DNA of 33,052 bases, taken from contig NZ_AWTT01000022.1 of assembly GCF_000876205.1 (NCBI RefSeq), forward strand, positions 1 through 33,052, in the 5' to 3' direction. The position numbers and the translations under genes were made by a program. The DNA comes from Paucilactobacillus wasatchensis. Its GTDB lineage: Bacteria; Bacillota; Bacilli; Lactobacillales; Lactobacillaceae. Under the pieces are notes generated by a model. The model was not told the origin of the DNA. It did no database searches and was given only the letters and a program-made list of their open reading frames with translations. Shown one piece after another: positions 26,643 to 33,052 of the stretch; the stretch's first letter is position 1, and every line of letters starts with the position of its first letter.

Positions 26643-26739
26643 GCTAAATTAAAATAATCCATTAAGAAATTCGCACTTTGAATTCCTTAACGGGTTATTT
26701 TGACTTAGCCCTAGACTTTTGCGCTCGATTCCACGTTTC
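26611..26739. repeat. 3'-end inverted-repeat element, copy 3 (baeRF-like gene)
   Basis: The 129-nt element lies between AGAGTG (26611-26616) and CACGTTTC (26732-26739). The outer arms GTGGAATCGAGCGC (26614-26627) and GCGCTCGATTCCAC (26721-26734) are perfect over 14 nt. The scaffold AAAAGTCGTAGGCTAA pairs with TTAGCCCTAGACTTTT. An inner hairpin TTAAGAAATTC/GAATTCCTTAA with flanking A- and T-rich tracts makes a terminator. The stop codon of the baeRF-like gene lies inside the left arm region. Confidence 0.9.
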
Positions 26740-26774
26740 TTCAATAAAGATAGAAACTTAACCCATTAAGACCC

Positions 26775-26862
26775 ATTAAGAAATTCGCACTTTGAATTTC
26801 TTAATGGGTTATTTTGGCTTAGCCCTAGACTTTTGCGCTCGATTCCACGTTTCTTCAATAAA
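26775..26862. repeat. Tandem half-copy of element 3
   Basis: Direct repeat of 26661-26748 with 85 of 88 bases identical, containing the inner hairpin, TTAGCCCTAGACTTTT, the right outer arm and CACGTTTCTTCAATAAA. It has only the distal half; the gene-proximal half with AGAGTG is not duplicated. The spacing of the copies is 114 nt. Confidence 0.9.
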
Positions 26863-26910
26863 AGCAGCTCGTACGATTCAAAAGGTTTGTGAATCATACG
26901 AGCTGTTTGA
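26863..26910 (-). terminator. Terminator of the DUF916 gene
   Basis: CAGCTCGTA-C-GATTC pairs with GAATC-A-TACGAGCTG (one internal mismatch). On the minus strand TTTTATT follows immediately. Confidence 0.85.
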
Positions 26911-26922
26911 AATCATAAGTGA

Positions 26923-27993
26923 TTATTCATCACTGTCGTCCGAATTTTTGTTCTCCAATCGGGCCTTCAAAGCTGCATTTTCTTCAGCTTGTTTCTTCAT
27001 TTTTTTATGCATAATCCACCAAACAATCAAGCCAATTATCGCAAGACCTACGAAGCCTAACGTAATATAGAGCCAAGTATAATCCTTTTCAATCGACACA
27101 TCTCTTTGATTCAATGTCTTGGCCTTATCGGCCGAAATACTGAAGTCCTTAGTAAAGTGCCATGTGTGGCCTTTAGATTTGGCCACAATATCCATTGTAT
27201 AATCTCCGGCCTTTAGTTTCTGCCCGTTTAATCTCAGCGGAAACTTGAAGATGGAATTAGGGGCCATCTGCATGTTGGTCGACTTTTGTGAGTACACTAC
27301 TTTGCCACTTTGACTTTTTACTTTGGCATTAACCGATAATTTGTTGATATATGTCGGCGAAACATTACGCAAACTTGTGTTAATTACGTTACGATAATTT
27401 TCCTGTGATGCATTCACCGCACCCATTTTCATTTGCGGAGTAACTTTTTTTGTTGATTGCTGCATCACTAATCCAATTACATATGCATATTGATTTTGAA
27501 CTGATGTTCCTGATTTAGCTTTGTTTTTCTTTGCGAGCGCATTTTGGTCTTGGAGTTGCAACCCACCAGCCATAACCCCTTTGAACTGTTTGTCGGGCAT
27601 TTTGAATTCCAATGTAATTTCTTTGGATTCCTTAGCCTTTAACACAATTTCTTTTTGGGTTGGTTTAACATAGTCACTAATTTTATATTTAAGGGACTTA
27701 TCTGTTTTTCCAGTTTTACTGTATTCAACAACCCCGTTTAAATTAGTTGTCGCCGTTGTTACCTTAGGTTTAATCTTAACTTCTTTCTTAGTGCTATTAG
27801 TGATCGTAACTGTGGCCGTTTCCGTTGCACCAGGTTTTAATTTAAGATCAAAGTAATTAACTGAATCGTCAACTTGACTATCAGGTAAGTGCGTCTCAAC
27901 TCCAAATGTCAGTTGATTGGCAGATATTGGAATGGAAAAAAGCATCCCAATCATTGCCACCAACATAGTAATTAACCAAAATTTACGTCGCAT
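26923..27993 (-). CDS. WxL-interacting surface protein (DUF916 + DUF3324, membrane-anchored)
   Basis: The 356-residue protein has a signal peptide (about 1-26). A DUF916 domain (about 30-150; LTFGVETHLP, NYFDLKLKPGATETATVTITNS) is followed by a DUF3324 domain (about 160-300; YAYVIGLVMQQS and APNSIFKFPLRLNGQKLKAGDYTMDIVAK split over the region). A C-terminal transmembrane helix (about 311-333) with KKMKKQAEE tail anchors it. In WxL clusters this protein binds peptidoglycan and/or WxL proteins and keeps them at the surface. GGAGG precedes the start. It is the last gene of the minus-strand WxL operon, separated from the previous gene by a 309-bp structured gap, so it may also be transcribed separately. 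Confidence 0.92.
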   Translation of the reverse strand: MRRKFWLITMLVAMIGMLFSIPISANQLTFGVETHLPDSQVDDSVNYFDLKLKPGATETATVTITNSTKKEVKIKPKVTTATTNLNGVVEYSKTGKTDKSLKYKISDYVKPTQKEIVLKAKESKEITLEFKMPDKQFKGVMAGGLQLQDQNALAKKNKAKSGTSVQNQYAYVIGLVMQQSTKKVTPQMKMGAVNASQENYRNVINTSLRNVSPTYINKLSVNAKVKSQSGKVVYSQKSTNMQMAPNSIFKFPLRLNGQKLKAGDYTMDIVAKSKGHTWHFTKDFSISADKAKTLNQRDVSIEKDYTWLYITLGFVGLAIIGLIVWWIMHKKMKKQAEENAALKARLENKNSDDSDE

Positions 27994-28302
27994 GCTGATG
28001 CACCTCCAATTTTATAGTACGTGAAAGGATTAGCGTTGACTGCAAGCGTACTGCGTTGTCTAAAGAACTAAGCTACTAAAGTAGCAAGTTCTAATATCAA
28101 CCTAAGAAAGCGAATAATTCGGACTATTAATTATCCATTCCCTGTAGCTAAGCTTAGCAGTCATTCTCCTCGAACGTCATTAATACATAAAACGTTTACT
28201 TTTAGACATAGCCTAAGACAGCAAATAATTCACAAATCGAATCATCCACTGCCCTATGGCTATTTTTTAATTAAACATCATCTTAAAGTGAACACTTAAT
28301 TT
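27994..28302. other. Structured gap in the WxL operon with two related hairpin repeats
   Basis: No gene is seen in this 309-bp gap. It contains a compact hairpin at 28064-28092 (AGAACT...AGTTCT with inner GCTAC/GTAGC). It also has two related repeats of about 50 nt at 28097-28146 and 28207-28262, both with CCTAAGAMAGC, AATAATTC and a CCATTCCCT/CCACTGCCCT end. The second repeat has ATAGCC/GGCTAT ends. A T-run follows only on the plus strand. An approximate cre-like word (AAAACGTTTACT) lies at 28189-28201. Confidence 0.55.
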
Positions 28303-28998
28303 CTAAGCATTACCTGGCGTTTCATTGAGTGTCCAGTTTAATGTCCCTGAATAACTATCTGCATCCGGATGAGCAGATACTGGAACGGTTAATTTAACTG
28401 TAGAATCGTCAGCTGAACCGAATACATCTAGCCAGGTACCAAATCCATTTCCAGCCTTGGCTGACATTACCGTCATACTACTTCCATCAGTTGCTAATGC
28501 TGATCCATCAGTACTTGAAGTTACTGTAGCTGGGTCATCCTCTGAGGTTGTCTTCACTGTTCCTTCTCCAAAACTAATTGCAGCACCTGTGAGTGTGTCA
28601 CCAGTACTACTCTTCAATTGGCCATCTTGAGCAACTGAGAGTGTCCATCCGGCTGGATCGCCGGCACGTTGGTCTGTGATTTGAACATAGTCAGCATTGC
28701 CGTTTTCACCAGCAGCTTTATATGTTTCAGTTTTGGTTGGTACGTCATGGTCTCCAAAATCAAAGGCTGAAACATAGTCAATACTTAATGGTCCAGGATT
28801 TTCAGTACCACCACCATCACCTGGTTCCGTTGGATCTTCAGGGTCAACTGGGTCAGTTGGACCTGTGTTTCCTTGTTTAAACGAAACTGTGGCATTTGAA
28901 TTTGCCGTTGAATCTGCTGCAACTGCCAAGGTTGGAATTGCAGTACCAAATAATAATGCGCCTGAAGCTAAAATACTTAATAGTGTTGTTTTTTTCAT
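28303..28998 (-). CDS. WxL-domain surface protein
   Basis: The 231-residue secreted protein has a signal peptide (MKKTTLLSILASGALLFG..., cleavage near AVAAD). A Pro/Asp/Glu-rich stretch (PTDPVDPEDPTEPGDGGG, about residues 48-65) precedes a C-terminal WxL domain. The two Trp motifs are GWTLSV and LNWTLNETPGN, the second in the usual end-of-protein position. The WxL domain attaches to peptidoglycan non-covalently and to the DUF916 partner encoded next. The frame is open to 29007, but GTG there would sit in the AGGAG region; the ATG at 28998 has AGGAG 8 nt upstream. The function of the N-terminal linker is unknown. Confidence 0.93.
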   Translation of the reverse strand: MKKTTLLSILASGALLFGTAIPTLAVAADSTANSNATVSFKQGNTGPTDPVDPEDPTEPGDGGGTENPGPLSIDYVSAFDFGDHDVPTKTETYKAAGENGNADYVQITDQRAGDPAGWTLSVAQDGQLKSSTGDTLTGAAISFGEGTVKTTSEDDPATVTSSTDGSALATDGSSMTVMSAKAGNGFGTWLDVFGSADDSTVKLTVPVSAHPDADSYSGTLNWTLNETPGNA

Positions 28999-29009
28999 TA
29001 TTTTCACTC

Positions 29010-29355
29010 CTATAATTGTTTTGATTGTCTGTTCTTAAACACGTAAGCAGTTACTAGAGTTGTCATCATGGAAACACCAAGCATTGGTGCCCATATACTA
29101 TCTGATTCGCTTGTCTGTGGTAAATAGTGATTGGTATTACTTACCTTGTTGCCAGTATTAGTTGAAACGTTAGGATTACTAGTTGATTGTCCAGGTAAGT
29201 TTAGGAATTGTTGGACCGGAGGGGGTTGGTCCAACTGCTTTAGTAAATCCAACCCGGGCTTGTGTGTCTACCGTGTCACCACGAATCGGGGTGGCAATAA
29301 ACAATAGACTGCTCAAACTGATTAAAATAGTTAACAACAGTTTTTTTGTGTTCAC
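29010..29355 (-). pseudogene. Small LPXTG-type surface protein, frameshifted at a C5 tract
   Basis: Read from GTG at 29355 (GGAGG upstream), translation gives a signal peptide (MNTKKLLLTILISLSSLLFI) and then QARVGFTKAVGPTP, but it stops after about 58 codons. In the +1 frame the sequence continues PPPVQQFLNLPGQSTSNP, a Ser/Asn/Thr-rich stretch, the sortase motif LPQTS, a transmembrane helix and KNRQSKQL. Both frames meet in the region of CCCCC (29220-29226); one fewer C would join them into a 114-115-residue LPXTG protein like those common in WxL clusters. It lies between the two WxL genes. It could be a dead gene, a phase-variable one, or a sequencing error. Confidence 0.8.
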
Positions 29356-29369
29356 ATTGCATCACCTCC

Positions 29370-30734
29370 CTAATTATTCCCTGGCGTTTCTTGTAAGTTC
29401 CATTGCACGACACCCTTATATGTTTCACCTGCTTGTGGTTGACCAACTTGAGGTTCAAATGCCAAACCGTTTGATGCATTCCAAGTTTTGGAAATATCTG
29501 TGGTTCCTAAAACAGCATTGGCGAGAATATATACTGGTACCGCTGCACTACCTAACGTGTAATCTGTACCGTTGTTAATATAGTGCAAGCTGTCCGTTAA
29601 TGTCTTTTTATTAGTGACACCTGTCATCTGGCTGCCTAGCGATGCAGTAACCGCCCAACCATTCTTATATGGTAATGTTACTCCAAATTGTCGTGTGTCA
29701 ATCACGCTCAGCGCATTACCACTGACCACAGAACCCATAATAGTCGGTTTAGTGGTAAAATCAGCTGCTAGGTTGGTTCCAAAACTAATCTCACTAGGTG
29801 CTGTCATTGCCAATTCTCCCTTGACATACACCAACCGTAAAATAATTGGCCGAGAAATGTTTGTAGTTCCACCAAATGGCGTATCTCTAAAAATCAATCG
29901 GAAACTGAATATTTTACCGTAGTTTGTGTCATTGAAAGTTGGAAAAGCCGAAGCTGGCACAGTTATCGAATATTTCTGAAGCGTAGAGCCACCCGCTGCA
30001 GCGATCGTTTGTAGCGACTTTTCAGTCCCAGTCTGGCCAACCTCAGCTACTGAATAACCGACATAAAGTGTTTGCTTAGCTGCACTTTTAATTGTTCCAG
30101 TGATTGTAAGACCTTTACCACTGTTGTAAAAGTAAGCATATGTCAATGAACCGGTTGGACTAGTTTGATCACTCAAAACTGTAAAATCCGAACGCGTGGA
30201 CGGTAAACTTGCCTTTGTCTGCGGTGTCGTGGCTGTAACCGCTGCACTATCAGAACTGGCCGAGCTTTGACTTTCTGATTCAGCTGTTGCTTCATCAGTA
30301 GCTTGGCCACTAATTGCTAATGTGTTACTAGTTACCTCAGTACCAGCTAATTTAGCCTGTAACTGATAATTACCAGCTGCTGTAACTGTAACAGGGAGAT
30401 TGATCGTTTTGTCAGTAGCTGACGAAAACTTCAATTCAACTTGATTATCAGTGACAACCGCTTCAACCTCATCAGATGATAAGTCATTGTTCAATTTATC
30501 CTGGTTGACTTCTATTCCCGTTGGGATTGCAATAGTCACTACCGAAGTGGCGGGCAAATTATGTGTTTTCAACGTAATTGTCTGAGCGTCATCAACATTA
30601 ACCGTGTTGTTGTTACTTGACAGGCTCAAAGTTGGTTGTGTTTCTTCTGCTGCGTGACTGATTAGCGGTGTAAAGCTACCAATCAGTAGCACCAAGGCAC
30701 CAACTATGGTCAGCAAGTAACGAATTTTTCTCAT
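29370..30734 (-). CDS. Large WxL-domain surface protein
   Basis: The 454-residue secreted protein has a signal peptide (about 1-28, ending SHAAEE). Ig-like beta-rich segments (about 30-145) are followed by a Ser/Thr/Ala-rich linker (about 146-185) and a second beta-rich region (TITGTIKSAAKQTLYVGYS). A WxL domain closes it: GWAVTASLGSQM and, at the very end, VVQWNLQETPGNN. It is the first gene of the WxL operon, with GGAGGTG before the ATG. The stop codon is 14 nt before the start of the LPXTG gene. Such proteins are often thought to bind host or plant surfaces, but no binding motif is recognised here. Confidence 0.92.
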   Translation of the reverse strand: MRKIRYLLTIVGALVLLIGSFTPLISHAAEETQPTLSLSSNNNTVNVDDAQTITLKTHNLPATSVVTIAIPTGIEVNQDKLNNDLSSDEVEAVVTDNQVELKFSSATDKTINLPVTVTAAGNYQLQAKLAGTEVTSNTLAISGQATDEATAESESQSSASSDSAAVTATTPQTKASLPSTRSDFTVLSDQTSPTGSLTYAYFYNSGKGLTITGTIKSAAKQTLYVGYSVAEVGQTGTEKSLQTIAAAGGSTLQKYSITVPASAFPTFNDTNYGKIFSFRLIFRDTPFGGTTNISRPIILRLVYVKGELAMTAPSEISFGTNLAADFTTKPTIMGSVVSGNALSVIDTRQFGVTLPYKNGWAVTASLGSQMTGVTNKKTLTDSLHYINNGTDYTLGSAAVPVYILANAVLGTTDISKTWNASNGLAFEPQVGQPQAGETYKGVVQWNLQETPGNN

Positions 30735-31088
30735 ATCATCACCTCCATAGAAGTTTTAAGTAACTCTTTTTTACAACTTTATCTTATCAGCTGATTGCAA
30801 AAACGGTTGTCAAGTAAAAATTAGTTGTCACACAAAAATGACAGTCTTATTCATTGAAAACGCATACTTTAGGCATTTGTCATTCTCAAGTTCACAATTT
30901 CTCCTTAATTGAACCATAATAAATTCACACCAAAAGTATGGAAAAGTAGATATTTATCGCACAAAAAGAGCACTCAATTCTCATTATTAAAAGGAATTGA
31001 GTGCTTCATTCAGCAATTACGGGGACTTGCACGCTTTAAAATGTAAGAGACAGACTTTCAGAGTTTGTCGTTATTTCGTTCAATTAAA
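30735..31088. other. Intergenic region with a possible WxL operon promoter
   Basis: In this 354-bp gap the minus strand has TTGACA at 30808-30813, a perfect -35, upstream of the WxL start. The only good -10 (TAAGAT) is 21 nt away, so the promoter is tentative. The distal part holds the terminator of the next gene at 30963-31005. I see no coding region in the rest. Confidence 0.4.
30963..31005 (-). terminator. Terminator of the stress SDR unit
   Basis: A 12-bp perfect stem (AGCACTCAATTC / GAATTGAGTGCT) with a 13-nt loop is followed on the minus strand by CTCTTTTTGTG. Confidence 0.8.
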
Positions 31089-31937
31089 TTAACCGCTATA
31101 CGTCCCACCATTAACATGAATAACCTGTCCAGTGATAAAACTGGAATCTGCTGAAGCCAAGAAAACATAGGTCGGCGCTAATTCGTATGCCTTGCCTGCA
31201 CGGCCGAGTGGCGTTTGCCCCCAGTTCTCTAAGCGCTCTGCAGGAAAAGTAGCTGGAATTAACGGCGTCCAAACTGGTCCTGGCGCGACTGCATTGACCC
31301 GCACTTTATTCTTCAAGATTTCTTCATTATGTGCTAACGCCCGCGTCCAAGAAACAATGGCCCCTTTTGTAGCGGAATAATCCATCAGCTCAGGATTGCC
31401 CTTAAAGGCTGTCACAGAAGTAGTATTGATAATGGTAGCGCCGCCTCTAAGTTCGTCAGCCGCTGCCCGCGTCAGGTAGACGTTGCCAAAGAAATTAGTC
31501 GCAAATGTCCGTTCTAACTGGTCATCACTAATATCTTGCACCCGACTGCGCATATGTTGCTCCCCCGCATTGTTAACTAAAATATCGATGTGCCCAAATG
31601 TGTCGAGCACAGAGTCTACAATTTGCTGGCAAAACTGTGGCTCCCCAATATCACCTTGTAAAATCATCGCCTGACGACCAAAAGCTTCGATCCGCTCAGC
31701 GATATACTGCGCATCTTCATCAGATTCATAATGCACAATCGCCACATCCGCCCCTTCACGAGCGTACAACAAGGCAACTGCGGCCCCAATTCCGCTATCG
31801 CCACCAGTTACAATTGCCACTTTATCAAGCAATTTGTTACTGGCCTGATAAGTTGGATGGTCAATTTCAGGTAACGGCTCGACATTAGCACTATTATCAT
31901 TAATTAAATAATTTTCTTTTGGTTTCCGATTTGTCAC
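31089..31937 (-). CDS. Stress-related SDR oxidoreductase (GSP39/YhdF/YdaD type)
   Basis: The 282-residue SDR belongs to the subgroup with a 40-residue N-terminal extension (RKPKENYLINDNSANVEPLP) before the Rossmann fold. It shows TGGDSGIGAAVALLYAREGADVAI split around 46-69, NNAGEQ, a catalytic Ser in NTTSVTAF and YSATKGA. The group includes Bacillus general stress proteins such as YdaD and YhdF (annotated as GSP39-like), whose substrates are not settled. The start is GTG with AAAGGAAG 9-10 nt upstream. It follows the GlsB-like gene by 15 nt, so the two are one transcription unit, consistent with a shared stress role. Confidence 0.88.
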   Translation of the reverse strand: MTNRKPKENYLINDNSANVEPLPEIDHPTYQASNKLLDKVAIVTGGDSGIGAAVALLYAREGADVAIVHYESDEDAQYIAERIEAFGRQAMILQGDIGEPQFCQQIVDSVLDTFGHIDILVNNAGEQHMRSRVQDISDDQLERTFATNFFGNVYLTRAAADELRGGATIINTTSVTAFKGNPELMDYSATKGAIVSWTRALAHNEEILKNKVRVNAVAPGPVWTPLIPATFPAERLENWGQTPLGRAGKAYELAPTYVFLASADSSFITGQVIHVNGGTYSG

Positions 31938-31952
31938 TGGCGGTCACTTCCT

Positions 31953-32207
31953 TTACGCTTTTTTGCGACGCCCAAGTAACCATGAAACCAATAACACTAA
32001 GATTATGGCTCCAATTAATGCTGGAATAATTGCCATGTCAGCAACTTGTGGTCCCCACGTGCCAAACAGCGCTTGTCCCAACCAGGCACCGATCAGTCCG
32101 GCCAAAATATTACCAATCCAACCAAACGGCACATCGCGACTTGTGATGGCTCCAGCGATCAATCCAATAATTGCCCCAACTATTAATACCCATAACCAAT
32201 GTAACAT
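31953..32207 (-). CDS. GlsB/YeaQ/YmgE-family stress-response membrane protein
   Basis: The 84-residue protein has three transmembrane helices (VLIVGAIIGLIAGAIT, GNILAGLIGAWLGQALFG and PALIGAIILVLLVSWLLG) and a basic C-terminus (RRKKA). It matches the small transglycosylase-associated family PF04226, often linked to stress in Gram-positives; the biochemical role is unknown. The frame is open to 32216, but an ATG there would touch the AAAGGA Shine-Dalgarno; the ATG at 32207 is 8 nt away and starts MLHWLWVL. It is the first gene of a two-gene unit with the SDR. A candidate promoter (TTGTTA, 16 nt, TATAAG) lies near 32320-32350 on the minus strand. Confidence 0.88.
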   Translation of the reverse strand: MLHWLWVLIVGAIIGLIAGAITSRDVPFGWIGNILAGLIGAWLGQALFGTWGPQVADMAIIPALIGAIILVLLVSWLLGRRKKA

Positions 32208-32380
32208 TACAATCATCCTTTCTATACTTGTCAGTTATTAACCATTCATTTTCTGGTTGTGCTCTCACACGTATTTCTTTAATTCAGGTGACTTTAATGC
32301 TTAGTGAAATCAATCATCAATCACCGCCTCTTATATTTCTTATAATTAGCATAACAATTCTTTGAATAACAAGTCAAGCA

Positions 32381-32411
32381 AAACACCCCCGTCTAATAAA
32401 CGGAGGTGTGC
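32381..32411 (-). terminator. Terminator of the Mga-like regulator
   Basis: A 9-bp stem CACCTCCGT / ACGGGGGTG (one G-U pair, 7-nt loop) is followed by TTTTG on the minus strand, directly after the gene's stop codon. Confidence 0.8.
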
Positions 32412-32413
32412 TG

Positions 32414-33052
32414 TCAGACATTATTTAGCGGTGGTAGCACTGATTTAATCGGTGTGTGTCGGTAAAAATGATCTTTGATGAGATTATGAATATTGTTAAA
32501 ATCACGTTTGGTACCGAAGCTCGTGATTTGATAACTCAATTTTGCGTCGTCATACGACTTCACATGATAATTAGTGACGATTAAATCGTATGAGTTACCT
32601 GGCTGATAACTTGACACATTCACCTGTAATTCATCCTTAAATGGTCGCTTGATTAAATCGCTGAGTAGGTGGTCAACCTCAATATCAAAGGTGGTATCCA
32701 GGCCCACAAACAGTTCATGCTGTTCCTGATAACTAAATTCCCTGATAATTAGATGCAATCGCAATACCAAAAAGTCAGCGTTTTGCCGAACTAATTCGTT
32801 GACGCGCGGACGTGAAGTTTTCTCCATTTGCCGTAGCGTCTGTTCGACCACAAACTGTGACTCGCGCGAAAAATAGTTAGCTTGATAATATTTAACATAG
32901 TTTTGGTTCAATGCATTTAAGCGACCATGAAAACAAAAAATTTGCGCGCAGACATCAAAAACTGATTTGGTTAATTCAAATGGCCATTGGTCTTGTTTAA
33001 TCCCTAACACGGTAAAAATGGATCGCTCAAATTCCCGCACAATTTTTGGATT
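32414..33052 (-). CDS. C-terminal part of an Mga-like transcriptional regulator (continues past the window)
   Basis: Partial gene: the frame is open through the right edge of the window, and the ATG/GTG-like codons near 33040 are internal. About 212 residues are visible. They contain a helical PRD-like region (DVCAQIFCFHGRLNALNQ, FVVEQTLRQMEKT) and, at the C-terminal end, an alpha/beta segment with YDLIVTNYHVKSYDD, which resembles the EIIB-like domain of Mga-family regulators (DLIxxN strand). Such proteins sense carbon status through PTS domains and control surface genes. The DNA-binding part lies outside. The family call is tentative. Confidence 0.55.
   Translation of the reverse strand, partial: NPKIVREFERSIFTVLGIKQDQWPFELTKSVFDVCAQIFCFHGRLNALNQNYVKYYQANYFSRESQFVVEQTLRQMEKTSRPRVNELVRQNADFLVLRLHLIIREFSYQEQHELFVGLDTTFDIEVDHLLSDLIKRPFKDELQVNVSSYQPGNSYDLIVTNYHVKSYDDAKLSYQITSFGTKRDFNNIHNLIKDHFYRHTPIKSVLPPLNNV

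Noticed and set aside
29276-29479. 67-codon minus-strand ORF upstream of the LPXTG gene
   Set aside because: It overlaps the signal-peptide frame of the LPXTG gene and the end of the WxL gene, and its sequence is not like a protein.
32290-32330. Short minus-strand ORF (ATG ATT GAT ... TAA) in the leader of the GlsB unit
   Set aside because: Only seven codons; the G-rich word before it is not convincing, and nothing indicates attenuation.

Overview
The window looks like the chromosome of a lactic acid bacterium of the broad Lactobacillus group (Lactobacillales, low GC). The basis is a WxL/LPXTG/DUF916 cell-surface cluster, the dipeptidase PepV, a metK gene controlled by an S(MK)-box (SAM-III) translational riboswitch, a leuS gene behind a T-box leader, and strong Shine-Dalgarno sites throughout. 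I see no rRNA, tRNA, CRISPR array, phage module or plasmid replication gene.

Layout. Positions 1-5700 hold a Cof-type HAD phosphatase, a deoxynucleoside kinase, a secreted GH73 glucosaminidase, an orphan LytTR response regulator facing an Rgg-like XRE/TPR regulator, and a universal stress protein. Positions 5769-13420 are housekeeping: pepV (with a substituted metal ligand), nnrD, a SpoVB/MurJ-like flippase with an RsuA-type pseudouridine synthase, and leuS with its T-box. Positions 13540-19000 hold a PAP2 phosphatase, an MnmM-like methyltransferase, a DHA2 multidrug exporter, an SDR and metK with its riboswitch. Positions 19100-22800 hold a PDZ-less HtrA, an IS3-family element with a frameshifted orfB, and an acetoin/diacetyl reductase. 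Positions 22900-26650 hold an unknown membrane protein, asparaginase and a 3-methyladenine glycosylase I homologue lacking all zinc ligands, and a baeRF-like protein. Positions 26900-30740 are the WxL operon, whose LPXTG gene is frameshifted in a C tract. Positions 31000-33052 hold a stress SDR with a GlsB-type membrane protein and the 3' part of an Mga-like regulator.

The most unusual feature is a family of long intergenic inverted repeats at gene 3' ends: downstream of the DHA2 exporter, metK, the acetoin reductase and the baeRF gene. In gene sense each reads AGAGTG - 14-nt outer arm beginning at GTG - a scaffold ending near TAGGCTAA - usually a terminator hairpin - TTAGCCCTA - complementary arm - CACGTTTC. 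The conserved words are shared by all or most copies. The outer arms differ from copy to copy but stay perfectly complementary in three of the four, and in two cases they include the last codons of the neighbouring gene. Two copies have a tandem second copy of the distal half only. One copy is split by the IS inside the loop of its terminator hairpin. I recognise no named element with this design; it could be a covarying RNA/DNA structure, a structured mobile element, or something else.
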